Origin: Pseudomonadota bacterium
Lineage (GTDB): Bacteria; Verrucomicrobiota; Verrucomicrobiia; Chthoniobacterales; UBA6821
Reading direction: 5' to 3'
NCBI GenBank assembly: GCA_009928265.1
Contig: RFPR01000003.1
Span: forward strand, 1-36,909
DNA length: 36,909 nt
Below, piece by piece: positions 1 through 8,523 of the stretch (position 1 is the first letter of the stretch; every line of letters begins with the position of its first letter). Below the pieces are notes generated by a model. The model worked only from the letters and a program-made list of their open reading frames with translations, was not told where the DNA came from and searched no databases. A program made the translations under genes and the position numbers.

Positions 1-1092
1 GCCGGTGAGCAGGACCAACTTGCCGGACTCGTCGCGTGCGGCGACACCCATGCGGTCGTCATCGGGATCGGTCGCCTGAACAAGATCGGCTTTTTCTCGA
101 TCAGCCAACTCGAGACCTAGACTCAGTGCTTCAGGATACTCAGGATTGGGAGACTTGACGGTAGGGAAAAGGCCATCGGGTACCATCTGGGCCTGCACGG
201 GAAAGCACTCAACCCCTAGGCGGTGGAGCATCGGGACAATGATGACACCCCCCACCCCGTGAAGCGGTGTGTAGACCGTCTTGAGAGCGGGCTTCCGGCG
301 GAAAAGCTCCGGGTCGACGATCAGCTTCTCCAAGCGCTCCATGTAGGCCTCGTCGACCTCACGACCGATCGTGATCACCTTACCCCTCTCGGATTCGGGC
401 AGCGCCTCGTAGCTATCATCCCCGGCGTTCACCCGATCAATGATCCCCTGGTCATGCGGCGCAACGACCTGACCGCCGTCATCGAAGTAGACCTTATAAC
501 CATTGTATCCGGGAGGGTTGTGGCTGGCGGTGATGTTGATGCCGGCAGCGGCTTTCTTGAGACGCACCGCAAAGGAAAGCTCGGGCGTGGAACGCGGTCC
601 CTCGAAGAGAAGGGCATCGCAACCGAGATCGGTCATCACCTTGGCGGCGAGTTCAGCAAACTCCCGTGAGAAGAAGCGTGTGTCGTGGCTGATCGCGATC
701 GCGGGGCGGCCTGGCTTGCCCTCGCGGAGATGCCAGTCGCGGACATACTGCGCGAGCCCCCGGGTGGCACGCGCGATGTTGTACTCGTTCATCGCGTTGG
801 TGCCGATGCAGGCATGCTCGGGGCGCCCGTCGGGTAGGCCGGGGCCGGCCTCGGCCTTGGTCACCACGGCGCCGATCGTCTTACCGCGAAGACCGCCGGT
901 ACCGAAAGCCATGGTGCGGAAGAAGCGGTTGTTCAGTTCTTCCCAGCGCCCCTCGGCTGCGAGTTCTGAGATCACGGTCTCGGCAAGCTTCGAAGTTCCC
1001 TTGGACAGCATCGCTCGGATGTTTTCCGCGGAGGATTTCAGAAGGGCTCCCGAGGACTCGGCGGACGCGATGGAATCAAGCAGGGTGGACAT
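1..1092 (-). CDS. Phosphoglucomutase/phosphomannomutase, C-terminus cut by window edge
   Basis: Alpha-D-phosphohexomutase family enzyme that moves phosphate between C1 and C6 of glucose or mannose phosphates in the cytoplasm. The ATG at 1092 opens a frame with no stop down to base 1, giving the first 364 residues. The phosphoserine loop TASHNPPGYNGY is present, with the catalytic Ser at residue 190, and the metal-binding loop DPDDDR lies near residue 344. The long N-terminal lead before the RGK segment resembles the larger PgcA-type enzymes of about 550-600 residues. The sugar-binding and C-terminal phosphate-binding domains lie outside the window, so glucose cannot be told from mannose preference. 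Divergent from the permease at 1169, with 76 bp between them. Confidence 0.9.
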   Translation of the reverse strand, partial: MSTLLDSIASAESSGALLKSSAENIRAMLSKGTSKLAETVISELAAEGRWEELNNRFFRTMAFGTGGLRGKTIGAVVTKAEAGPGLPDGRPEHACIGTNAMNEYNIARATRGLAQYVRDWHLREGKPGRPAIAISHDTRFFSREFAELAAKVMTDLGCDALLFEGPRSTPELSFAVRLKKAAAGINITASHNPPGYNGYKVYFDDGGQVVAPHDQGIIDRVNAGDDSYEALPESERGKVITIGREVDEAYMERLEKLIVDPELFRRKPALKTVYTPLHGVGGVIIVPMLHRLGVECFPVQAQMVPDGLFPTVKSPNPEYPEALSLGLELADREKADLVQATDPDDDRMGVAARDESGKLVLLTG

Positions 1093-1168
1093 CTCGAAAG
1101 GATGAATCTAGAACCCAGAAACTTGAAAGCCGAAAGCGGCGGTATTTTTACCCGTTACAAACGTACCC

Positions 1169-1990
1169 ATGATGGCCCTTGCTTCCCGTTTTGAAAAATA
1201 CCGAGCCATCTTCTCCATTGGCCTTCAAAATACCTTCGTCTACCGCTGGAATTTCCTCCTGCGATCTCTCTTCGCGCTGATCCCGCTCTTCGGCACGGTC
1301 TTAGTCTGGCGCTCCATCTACGGAGGGACCTCGGGAACGATCGCCGGTTACGATTTCGGCGAGATGATCCTCTATTTCCTGATCGTCCTGTTAGTGGAGA
1401 ATCTGATCACCCCCGCCGAGGACGAGTGGCAGATCGCCGCTGAAATCCGGGAGGGACAACTCAGCTCCCTTCTTCTCAAGCCTTTTGACTTCCTAGCCTA
1501 CCGCTCCTGCCTCTTTGTCGGCTCACGTCTTCTCTACACATCCGTGACGCTCCTGCCGGTTCTCGGCGTCTTCTGGTGGTATCGCGGTTTCTTGCACGCC
1601 CCGGCCCATTCCTCCACGTGGTTGGTGTTCTTTCCCAGCCTCATCATGGCCGGGGCGATCCAGTTCCTGATCGCCTTCTCGATGGCCATGCTGGCTTTCT
1701 GGATCCTCGAGATCTCGACGGTCGTCTTCATCCTCTACTCCTTCGAATATTTCCTCAGCGGCAAACTCTTCCCACTCGATACGATTCCCGGGACAGCCGG
1801 CACCCTGCTGCGTCTACTCCCCTTCCCCTACGAGCTCTACTTTCCGGTGGCCGTGCTGATGGAGAAGATTACCGGCCAGTCGCTGATACGCGGCCTCTGT
1901 ATACAGGCAACCTGGGTACTACTCTGCTTCCTTCTCGCCCGGAGCCTGTGGCGTGCGGGTATTCGCCGCTACGAGGCGGTTGGGATTTAG
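1169..1990 (+). CDS. ABC-2 family transporter permease (DUF990-like)
   Basis: Integral membrane protein of 273 residues. Hydrophobic segments lie at about residues 28-47, 65-82, 121-138, 152-200 (probably two helices) and 243-262. The block AEDEWQIAAEIREGQLSSLL followed by LKPF is typical of ABC-2 permeases of the DUF990 group, which normally work as pairs with an ATPase. No ATPase or second permease is next to it: the left neighbour is divergent and the right neighbour convergent, so this is an orphan subunit. Its last 72 bp overlap the 3' end of the L,D-transpeptidase on the other strand. Two ATG codons sit in tandem (1169 and 1172) without a clear ribosome-binding site. The substrate is unknown. 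Confidence 0.8.
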   Translation: MMALASRFEKYRAIFSIGLQNTFVYRWNFLLRSLFALIPLFGTVLVWRSIYGGTSGTIAGYDFGEMILYFLIVLLVENLITPAEDEWQIAAEIREGQLSSLLLKPFDFLAYRSCLFVGSRLLYTSVTLLPVLGVFWWYRGFLHAPAHSSTWLVFFPSLIMAGAIQFLIAFSMAMLAFWILEISTVVFILYSFEYFLSGKLFPLDTIPGTAGTLLRLLPFPYELYFPVAVLMEKITGQSLIRGLCIQATWVLLCFLLARSLWRAGIRRYEAVGI

Positions 1991-2572
1991 AAAATTCTTC
2001 AGGGAGGGTTCACGGCCCGGCAGATGGTCTGAGGTAATCGTGACAAGTGCTCCGGTACCGACACGATCGCAGAGAGTCGCGACATCGGCAGAACGCATGC
2101 GGATGCAGCCATAGCTTGCGGGTCTGCCGAGCAATTTTTCCTGAGGGGTTCCGTGGATATAGATGCCCCGGGCAAAAGCGTTGTGGTTACGGGACTCCAT
2201 TCCCTCGAGCCAAAGGATCCGGGTCACGATCGGATCCCGACCGGGCGCATTGGGCTTGAGGATCTCGCCGGTGGGGACACGTGAACGGAAGACACTCCCC
2301 AAGGGGCGCCCCATACCGATCTTCACCTTCACGAAAAGTTTCCCGAGCGGCGTGGCATAACTGCCAAAACGATCGCCGATCCCGAACCGTGAAGTTGAAA
2401 CGGGATAGACGGACTCCGGCTTTCCGTCGGTCTTAAGCAGGAGTTGCTGATCCTTGACGCTGACCACGATCTCGTGGTGTGGATCCGATTCGGCGCGGAG
2501 ACTGCCGGTTGCTACCATCAGAATGGCAACGAAATTGTAGGAGAGGGTCCGCAGGGCGCTTTGGAAAAACAT
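1919..2572 (-). CDS. L,D-transpeptidase (YkuD/ErfK family), copy 1
   Basis: Exported cell-wall enzyme of the YkuD fold, which cross-links peptidoglycan stem peptides or attaches proteins to them through an active-site cysteine. The catalytic signature is intact: IHGTP, then SYGCIRM containing the nucleophile Cys. A hydrophobic signal segment (SYNFVAILMVATGSLRA) ends in a plausible signal peptidase site. I chose the ATG at 2572; a TTG at 2575 is also in frame. The C-terminus is about 25 residues longer than in its neighbour and overlaps the permease gene on the other strand. It is a tandem paralogue of the gene at 2630-3184, with closely matching central blocks (SYATPLG, PNAPGRDPIVTRIL). Confidence 0.88.
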   Translation of the reverse strand: MFFQSALRTLSYNFVAILMVATGSLRAESDPHHEIVVSVKDQQLLLKTDGKPESVYPVSTSRFGIGDRFGSYATPLGKLFVKVKIGMGRPLGSVFRSRVPTGEILKPNAPGRDPIVTRILWLEGMESRNHNAFARGIYIHGTPQEKLLGRPASYGCIRMRSADVATLCDRVGTGALVTITSDHLPGREPSLKNFLNPNRLVAANTRTPQAPGEKEAE

Positions 2573-2576
2573 CAAT

Positions 2577-2595
2577 CTATAAGTTCATCTTATAG
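2577..2595. repeat. Inverted repeat upstream of L,D-transpeptidase copy 1
   Basis: A perfect 7-bp inverted repeat (ctataag, 5-nt spacer, cttatag) lies in the 57-bp gap between the two transpeptidase genes, ending five bases before the ATG at 2572. It has no T-run, so it does not look like a terminator. It could be an operator or a hairpin masking the start of translation, but it is AT-rich and short, so chance is possible. Confidence 0.35.
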
Positions 2596-2629
2596 GATCG
2601 ATTCGTCAACCCCGAGTCCTGAAAGACCC

Positions 2630-3184
2630 TCAGGGTGCAACAGGGCCGACCTTCAGGGAATTCTCCGTGATCACGACATGGGCACCGTTGCCCACCAAGT
2701 CATAAAGCTTGGCGACATCAGAGGATTTCATCCGGATGCAACCATAGCTGGCTGGCATGCCGATCATCGATTCCTGGGGTGTACCATGAATGTAGATGCA
2801 GCGTCTGAAAGCATTCCGGTTGTGGGACTCCAAACCATCCAGCCGGAGGATACGCGTCACGATCGGGTCGCGACCGGGAGCATTGGGCGGCAACACCTCA
2901 CCCGTCGGTTTGCGTGAATGGAAGACAGCGCCGAGGGGAGCTCCTCCCCCGATTTTCCGACGTACGCAGAGATGTCCGAGCGGTGTGGCATAGCTACCCT
3001 CACGATCCCCGGCACCAAACTTAGAAGTGGAGATCGGATAGATGGCCCCGGGCTTTCCATCGGTGAGCACGAGCATCTTCTGATCAGGAATGCTAACAAT
3101 CAGGCGGTGATGCGTGTCGGCGCAACCTGACAAGAGCAGAACGAATCCGCAAGCAAGGGCAACGGCAATGCGAGTCGGGTTCAC
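2630..3184 (-). CDS. L,D-transpeptidase lipoprotein (YkuD/ErfK family), copy 2
   Basis: Second YkuD-fold L,D-transpeptidase, 184 residues, predicted to sit in the periplasm as a lipoprotein because the signal peptide ends in the lipobox LLSGC (Cys at about residue 21). The catalytic motifs IHGTP and SYGCIRM are intact. It begins with GTG at 3184, and that GTG overlaps the TGA stop of hemB (GTGA), so translation is coupled to hemB. Copy 1 lacks the lipobox, so the two paralogues probably act at different places: one anchored, one free or secreted. The metabolic link to hemB is not obvious; the coupling may only reflect gene packing. Confidence 0.9.
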   Translation of the reverse strand: MNPTRIAVALACGFVLLLSGCADTHHRLIVSIPDQKMLVLTDGKPGAIYPISTSKFGAGDREGSYATPLGHLCVRRKIGGGAPLGAVFHSRKPTGEVLPPNAPGRDPIVTRILRLDGLESHNRNAFRRCIYIHGTPQESMIGMPASYGCIRMKSSDVAKLYDLVGNGAHVVITENSLKVGPVAP

Positions 3185-4197
3185 CGCAGTGCTTCCGCAA
3201 CCTCCGTCGCGAAGTAGGTGAGGATCATGTCGGCACCTGCCCTCTTGATGGCCAGCAGCGCCTCGTCACGCGTCGAGGCGTAGTCGAGCCAGCCGAGTTT
3301 TGCGGCCGCATGAATCTGGGCGTATTCACCCGATACCTGATAAGCAGCCAACGGAAGATTGGTCGCCTCACGGATCGCCCGGATCACGTCAAGATACGGA
3401 CCAGCCGGTTTGACCATTACCATATCGGCGCCCTCCTGCTCATCGAGTTCCACTTCAAGGATGGCCTCGCGCACATTGGCGGGATCCATCTGGTAGGTCC
3501 GCTTGTCAAGAGGGGCTGAGACCTTGCCACTACCCACCGCATCGCGGAATGGGCCGTAGAAAGCGGATGCATATTTGGCGGAGTAAGCAAGGATACCCAC
3601 TCCCCGATGACCAGCGGCATCAAGAGCCGCTCGGATCGCCTTGACCCGACCGTCCATCATGTCCGAGGGGGCGACGATGTCGGCTCCTGCTTCGGCCTGT
3701 GCAACTGCCAACCGACAAAGAGCCTCCACGGTGGAGTCATTTTCGATCGATCCCTTACCGTCAAGGATCCCATCATGCCCATGATCGGTGTAAGGATCCA
3801 GTGCCACATCGACGATGAGAGTGAGGTGAGGGACCGCCTTCTTTACCGCACGAATTGCAGCGAAAAGTACATTTGCAGAATCCGTTGCATGGGTGCCGGT
3901 TGGATTCTTCAGGGTAGCATCGATCCTGGGAAAAAGGGCCACGGCCGGTATCCCGAGATCAGCAACCTTCCGGCATTCCTCGGCAAGGGTGGCAACATTG
4001 TGGCGGACAACTCCCGGCATCGAGGCAATAGGCTCAGGCGCCCCATCACCCGCTTGCACAAAAAGGGGCTGAATCAGATCCTCGGGACGCAAGACCGTTT
4101 CACGGACAAGAGACCGTATGAATGGTGTCGTACGGTTACGACGCATCCTGCGAACCAGATCGACTCCTGCATTGGTTGCCATGGCCGATATCTTCAT
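3181..4197 (-). CDS. hemB: Delta-aminolevulinic acid dehydratase (porphobilinogen synthase)
   Basis: Condenses two 5-aminolevulinate molecules to porphobilinogen in tetrapyrrole synthesis (cytoplasm). The 338 residues match the family. The two Schiff-base lysines are visible: AYSAKYAS (K208) and VMVKPAG (K263). The metal segment reads DVALDPYTDHGHDG (residues 130-143). The three Cys that bind catalytic zinc in the animal and yeast type are Ala132, Asp134 and Asp142 here, so this is the Cys-free, magnesium-responsive type. An internal ATG (residue 6) could also be the start. The stop overlaps the start of the downstream transpeptidase. tRNA-Glu, which is the substrate for 5-aminolevulinate synthesis in C5-pathway bacteria, lies 81 bp away on the other strand; this may be coincidence. 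Confidence 0.97.
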   Translation of the reverse strand: MKISAMATNAGVDLVRRMRRNRTTPFIRSLVRETVLRPEDLIQPLFVQAGDGAPEPIASMPGVVRHNVATLAEECRKVADLGIPAVALFPRIDATLKNPTGTHATDSANVLFAAIRAVKKAVPHLTLIVDVALDPYTDHGHDGILDGKGSIENDSTVEALCRLAVAQAEAGADIVAPSDMMDGRVKAIRAALDAAGHRGVGILAYSAKYASAFYGPFRDAVGSGKVSAPLDKRTYQMDPANVREAILEVELDEQEGADMVMVKPAGPYLDVIRAIREATNLPLAAYQVSGEYAQIHAAAKLGWLDYASTRDEALLAIKRAGADMILTYFATEVAEALR

Positions 4198-4278
4198 CCA
4201 GTCCCGTGTCTAGTCAAGGAAGGGTGAACTTTGCTTGAATTCAGCCACGCTTCAGGCATCTTCTTCCCTCCCACTCAC

Positions 4279-4354
4279 GACCCTATCGTCCAGTGGCCTA
4301 GGACACTCCCCTTTCACGGGAGTAACACGGGTTCGAATCCCGTTAGGGTCGCCA
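4279..4354 (+). tRNA. tRNA-Glu (anticodon TTC), CCA encoded
   Basis: A full cloverleaf can be drawn. The acceptor is gacccta paired with tagggtc, the D stem is gtcc/ggac, and the anticodon stem ctccc/gggag holds the 7-base loop ctttcac with anticodon TTC. The T arm is acggg-ttcgaat-cccgt, with discriminator G and encoded CCA at 4352-4354. Sequence and anticodon match bacterial tRNA-Glu. A small hairpin (gccac ttca gtggc, 4351-4364) overlaps the 3' end and a terminator follows at 4406. The last 18 bases recur at 4473-4490. Confidence 0.97.
4337..4354 (+). repeat. Direct repeat copy 1: 3' end of tRNA-Glu
   Basis: The 18-base string atcccgttagggtcgcca covers the T-arm 3' half, acceptor 3' strand and CCA of tRNA-Glu. 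An identical copy lies at 4473-4490 in the same orientation. Duplicated tRNA 3' ends are the usual trace of site-specific integration (att core). Confidence 0.85.
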
Positions 4355-4405
4355 CTTCAGTGGCGATCGCCGTTTGGCGAATTCGAACCCGTAGGTTTTG
4401 ACTGC

Positions 4406-4430
4406 AATGCCGCGATCAGCGGCATTTTTC
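4406..4430 (+). terminator. Rho-independent terminator after tRNA-Glu
   Basis: A perfect 8-bp stem (aatgccgc / gcggcatt) with the 5-base loop gatca is followed by a T-rich run (tttc attttcc). It sits 52 bp after the tRNA 3' end and reads in the tRNA direction. The minus-strand side lacks a T-run, so it should not stop transcription arriving from the cassette A gene. Confidence 0.75.
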
Positions 4431-4472
4431 ATTTTCCGCAGGGAAACTGCAGAGCCTGCCAATGGCAGGATC

Positions 4473-4490
4473 ATCCCGTTAGGGTCGCCA
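4473..4490 (+). repeat. Direct repeat copy 2: second tRNA-Glu 3' end fragment
   Basis: This is an exact 18-base copy of the tRNA-Glu 3' end (see 4337-4354), separated from it by 118 bp. The copy is only the tail of a tRNA and cannot fold as one. It lies four bases beyond the stop codon of the cassette A gene. A short hairpin (cctgcc aat ggcagg, 4455-4469) stands just before it. The 118 bp between copies hold the terminator and no gene. Confidence 0.85.
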
Positions 4491-4494
4491 TCAA

Positions 4495-7400
4495 TTACTC
4501 CTGCACCACCTCGATCTGTTTATCGAGAAGTTGGCCTGTCAGTCGATCGATCGCTAGGTGCACCCAGAGGCGTTGCTCACCCTCCACTTGGAATTGGTCG
4601 AGACCCGTGGCCTGGGGAGGGTAGCGCCCCGTCTGCACAATCAGGTCGATCATGAGATTCCAAACGCGTGTCTGACCGGTGGATGCAAGCCCCCTGACAG
4701 AGGCCTCGCGGAAACGTTCGATGCGTATTTCAGGATCCGTTCCGTAAGTCGCAAGAACGGAGGTCAGGTCATTGGTGGAGGAAGATATCGTGTCGTCACT
4801 GAAACCGGTGTAGGAGGCGCTCCCATTGATCGTACCGCCGGAGGTATTCACCTGGGAATTCCACGATCCGGTGAGCTCCGAAATATTCATGAGGGGACCC
4901 GAGGGATAGTTGGTGGAGTGAGTCCTCGCTACCAAGGCCGAGGCAACGGCGTTGGCCAGATTGGTGGACATAGTTCCATTGACGAGGGTATTGCCGAGGT
5001 TGAACTCGTCCTTGTAGGCACCCGAGAGAATCGCCCTCAGGACCGGAACCTGGCTGGTGTTGAGATTGACCCTCCCCGCCACCATGGCCCTCGAATCCGA
5101 GGTATCATTCAGGCAGAACAGGTCGAGCAGTGCGGCGGCGCCGCTTTCAGGCACGGTAAAGTCGAGATTCCGCCATGGTGTTCCGCTGAAGACGACCCCC
5201 AACTCGGATACGGAACGGAACGGTCTATTCAGCACCACGGGGCGACCCAGATACTCGTTGGCTGCAGTGCCGCTGACGGTGGGGCTTCCGCTTCCAGAAC
5301 CATAGGTTGTCGCCGGAAATGTCGGCAAACCGGATGGATTACTGCCTGTGGAGGGTAACACCGGCATTCCGCCGCCGAACGGCACATTGGCCGACATGCC
5401 GCGACGAACCACCCCGTCGGGATCCGCAAAGTACTGACTCGCGGAGGAAGGTGGATTCTGCGGGTCGTTGGTAAAGCGGTCGACCACGCTGATGGTCACG
5501 TTGGGATTGTTCTGGGAGAGCATTCCCGGACGCACTCTGCCTGTAACCCCCGAGGGGTACCAACCGGCGGCTCCCGGACCGGAATTCGTGGCCACAAGCA
5601 TGCCGGGCAATTCGTCGGGACGGTCAGTCAGGACTCCGTTCTGCGACGCGGCGTTGGTCATAGCGGAAGAGGCAACAGCCGTACCGATCGGAGCGGACCA
5701 TCCGGCGGCGTACAGGGGAGAGACTCCCGAGGAATAGCCGCCGGGTGACGCGCCAAGAGGGAAAGCTGAGGAGGGATCGGAGGCCCCAGCGGAGCCGATC
5801 TTCAGCATCCCGAAGCGGCTGCTTCTCGGGTCAACCGCGGCGGCGCAGAGTTCCGCACCGATGGCATTTTTCGACCATGCCGAGTTGCTGTCACGATAGA
5901 ATGTCTTGTTGACGTTGTACTTGAACACCGTGGCGTTGGTGTTCGTGCCGGTGGCGGGGAGGCCGTAGCCGGTGGATGAATTGGGAGCGGCAAGGTATTT
6001 CTGGTCGTAGGTGACCCAGTTGCCGCCTGAATCCTGATACTGGAGGCTGATAAGGACGCAAGGGGAGGTGACTCCAGCAGTGCCGCCTGAAGGATACCAG
6101 ACGTATCCGGAAGGCACGATGCCATCGGTTGCCGAGGAGGGAACGCCCGCGGCGATACCTTCCGAGGGAAGCGTCGCTGTGAAGGCCATCGGCACGACCC
6201 CCATGGGGATCCCCGTAAACGACCGATAGGCTGCGCCGAGGATTCCGTTGGAGGCATGCTGAGCGGCAGGGAAAAGCGAGGTGTAGGGGCCGGGTCCACT
6301 CAGTGAACTGCCGGATGGAATTCCGGGAGTGATCAAAAGTGTCGGTTCACGGAAGAGATCACCCCGTCCGAACGGAATCATGAAACTCATGGTGGCGTTG
6401 AGCGTTGTGGCTACATTGCTTTGCCATCCGAGGGTTGAGCCACTCTGCGGTATCCACTGGGTGCCGATCGTGTAGGAAACAGGCGCCAGTGTGATGGGAT
6501 TCACCGTGGTGGCAATGAGTTGGAAATTCGTCGGGCCGTTGGTTTGGGAAGAGACCTGTGCATGGGGATTCCAGATTTCCGGCTCAAGCTGGACAACTCC
6601 CGATCCGGCGTTGGTGAGGGTGCCCCCTCTCATCGGCAACACGCTCACCGAGGGGGAGGAGTCCGCCGTCATCACCTTGCCCTCACGCACCCGGTAAAGG
6701 TAGGGAAGATCCTTCACCCCACGGTATTCGTTGGTGATCCCGCCGAAGAGGCTCCCGTCGTTAAACTGGATCCTCGGACAATAACCGTCGGGAGAGGACT
6801 GGGCGATGATGTTGGCCCCGATCTGCATGACTTGGGAATCAAGCGAGTTATCCCTCTGCTGGTTGTATCCTTCAGGAGTCGAGTTTGCGGCGCCAGGCGC
6901 CGCGTAGGCTTTGCCCAAGGACCCCGCCGTCAACCCTGCCTTGAGTAGTTCGAAAAAATCCGGATCCCGACCAAGCGCTGCAACTTGGGAAAGAGTTCTA
7001 ATCGGTTGATTGGTTCCGGATCGATACGACCAAAAACCCTGACTGTTGGCGGCGGATCCGTTGTTCCAAGCAAGACCGAAGTAACTCTGGATTTTTGCCG
7101 CAGTCCCCTGTTGAAGGATCCCCAGAGGAGCGCCCGCGTTGGTATAGGCTGTGATGACGGATGCGGGCGCCGTTGCACTCGGCCCCTGATAGGTAAGCCA
7201 TGACAGGTAACTCAGAGGAAAGCGTTTTCGGACCAAGGGGTCTCCTAAACTGGCCAAGGTTCCGTCGCTGCGGACAAAGTTCGTGGTGACACAGATCGTC
7301 AGGAAAGGGGGATTGATCTGGTTGTCCTTGCCGGCACCATCACTCCCTCCGGAGGCAACCGGCAGGATGGTCGGACGAGATGGGTCGGGAGCAATGGAGG

Positions 7401-8523
7401 GTTGATTGAGGTCGCGGCTGTAAGATGTGAGGTAGCGCAGCGCGTTGAGTGCAGCCGGAACGTTCCCCGGATCGGCCGCGCTTAGGAAGGAGATCAGTTC
7501 CTGACGGTTCACGAACTTGTGGTCGGTGATGGGAAATCCGGCTGCATTCGTACTGGTGGTATTCGTGCTGGCAGTCAGGAGGAAGCCGTTGGTCACCCCG
7601 AGCACCGCTGAGAGATAGGCTGAGGCACCGTCAGAAAATGTGTAGGAAGGATAGGTGCCGGAGGCATTTCCAGTAACGAAGTTACGCCATCCTGTCAGCG
7701 CGTTGATCTGGGCGGAGTTGAGACCAATCTGCTTCAGATCAGCAGAGAAGACCCCCGACTTTCTGGCCAAGGATGCGGAGACCGAGGCATTCGTCGCGGA
7801 GGGGTATCCCGCCACATTCGCATCAAGCAGGCCACCTTCGTCGAAAATCTGGTAGGCCAAGCGTCCGATCACCGTGTTGGGGTTGGTGAGGGACCAACGA
7901 AGAGAGGTGTTCCAGGCAACCGGATTGGAGAGACTCCTACTCAGCAAGATCCAGTCGGGCGGGACATAGGATGGCACGGGTGAGTAGTCCGAGGCGCTGT
8001 TCGTGTTGGCCCGAGCGATCAGGAGGCTTTTGTTCCATCGGTTGAGGGAGATATTGCGACCATTCCAGGAAAGATTCGTCGAGGAAGAGGAACAGGCCCT
8101 GATGATGCCGCTCTGGTAGTAGTTGGCACCGCTGTAGAAGGGGACGGATGCAGCACTCCGCTTGACGAGATTTTCCAATCCCGCACCTCCCGTAGATCCG
8201 GCCATATCCGGCAACATGGTGCTTCGATTAATGGGAACAAAGAGCACATTGGTGACTCCGCCGGCAACAAAATTGGTAAGATTGGACCCGTCGGAAACTT
8301 CCTGTGTCAGATCACTGACAACCATGTCGATGCAGCCGGAGGAAAAGATATTCTTTGCGGCGAGCGAGGCACTGGCATTGGCGCTTCCCCTCTGAAGGGA
8401 ACTCTGGGAAAAGAACGCCATCAGCAGAAAAAGCATCAGCGTGATGATGATCAGCGTGATGACAAGGGCTGTGCCGGAGTCACGACCCATTCTGCCCGTG
8501 AATGAATGGGGATATAGCCTCAT
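4495..8523 (-). CDS. Verru_Chthon cassette protein A, giant GspK/PilX-like minor pseudopilin
   Basis: Protein of 1342 residues. After a basic N-terminus comes a single long hydrophobic helix (SGTALVITLIIITLMLFLLM) with no Glu at mature position 5, as in GspK and PilX. Two GspK-like regions are visible. One follows at about residues 200-300 (IFDEGGLLDANVAG, then GLNSAQINALTGWRNF). The other is near the C-terminus (GRVNLNTSQVPVLRAIL, then ISELTGSW), resembling the NLNTA and 'PF-EL' segments of GspK. The 900 residues between are rich in Ser, Gly, Asn and Pro and look like a secreted or surface domain. The ATG at 8523 overlaps the stop of the cassette C gene (ATGA); the frame is open 90 bp further upstream, but that part overlaps C and is unlikely to be used. 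Last gene of the D-B-C-A operon. Function is undescribed; tip of a secretion pseudopilus is inferred. Confidence 0.88.
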   Translation of the reverse strand: MRLYPHSFTGRMGRDSGTALVITLIIITLMLFLLMAFFSQSSLQRGSANASASLAAKNIFSSGCIDMVVSDLTQEVSDGSNLTNFVAGGVTNVLFVPINRSTMLPDMAGSTGGAGLENLVKRSAASVPFYSGANYYQSGIIRACSSSSTNLSWNGRNISLNRWNKSLLIARANTNSASDYSPVPSYVPPDWILLSRSLSNPVAWNTSLRWSLTNPNTVIGRLAYQIFDEGGLLDANVAGYPSATNASVSASLARKSGVFSADLKQIGLNSAQINALTGWRNFVTGNASGTYPSYTFSDGASAYLSAVLGVTNGFLLTASTNTTSTNAAGFPITDHKFVNRQELISFLSAADPGNVPAALNALRYLTSYSRDLNQPSIAPDPSRPTILPVASGGSDGAGKDNQINPPFLTICVTTNFVRSDGTLASLGDPLVRKRFPLSYLSWLTYQGPSATAPASVITAYTNAGAPLGILQQGTAAKIQSYFGLAWNNGSAANSQGFWSYRSGTNQPIRTLSQVAALGRDPDFFELLKAGLTAGSLGKAYAAPGAANSTPEGYNQQRDNSLDSQVMQIGANIIAQSSPDGYCPRIQFNDGSLFGGITNEYRGVKDLPYLYRVREGKVMTADSSPSVSVLPMRGGTLTNAGSGVVQLEPEIWNPHAQVSSQTNGPTNFQLIATTVNPITLAPVSYTIGTQWIPQSGSTLGWQSNVATTLNATMSFMIPFGRGDLFREPTLLITPGIPSGSSLSGPGPYTSLFPAAQHASNGILGAAYRSFTGIPMGVVPMAFTATLPSEGIAAGVPSSATDGIVPSGYVWYPSGGTAGVTSPCVLISLQYQDSGGNWVTYDQKYLAAPNSSTGYGLPATGTNTNATVFKYNVNKTFYRDSNSAWSKNAIGAELCAAAVDPRSSRFGMLKIGSAGASDPSSAFPLGASPGGYSSGVSPLYAAGWSAPIGTAVASSAMTNAASQNGVLTDRPDELPGMLVATNSGPGAAGWYPSGVTGRVRPGMLSQNNPNVTISVVDRFTNDPQNPPSSASQYFADPDGVVRRGMSANVPFGGGMPVLPSTGSNPSGLPTFPATTYGSGSGSPTVSGTAANEYLGRPVVLNRPFRSVSELGVVFSGTPWRNLDFTVPESGAAALLDLFCLNDTSDSRAMVAGRVNLNTSQVPVLRAILSGAYKDEFNLGNTLVNGTMSTNLANAVASALVARTHSTNYPSGPLMNISELTGSWNSQVNTSGGTINGSASYTGFSDDTISSSTNDLTSVLATYGTDPEIRIERFREASVRGLASTGQTRVWNLMIDLIVQTGRYPPQATGLDQFQVEGEQRLWVHLAIDRLTGQLLDKQIEVVQE

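Noticed and set aside
4235..4624. 129-codon plus-strand open frame across tRNA-Glu
   Set aside because: It translates the tRNA and its terminator, then runs into the end of the cassette A gene on the other strand.
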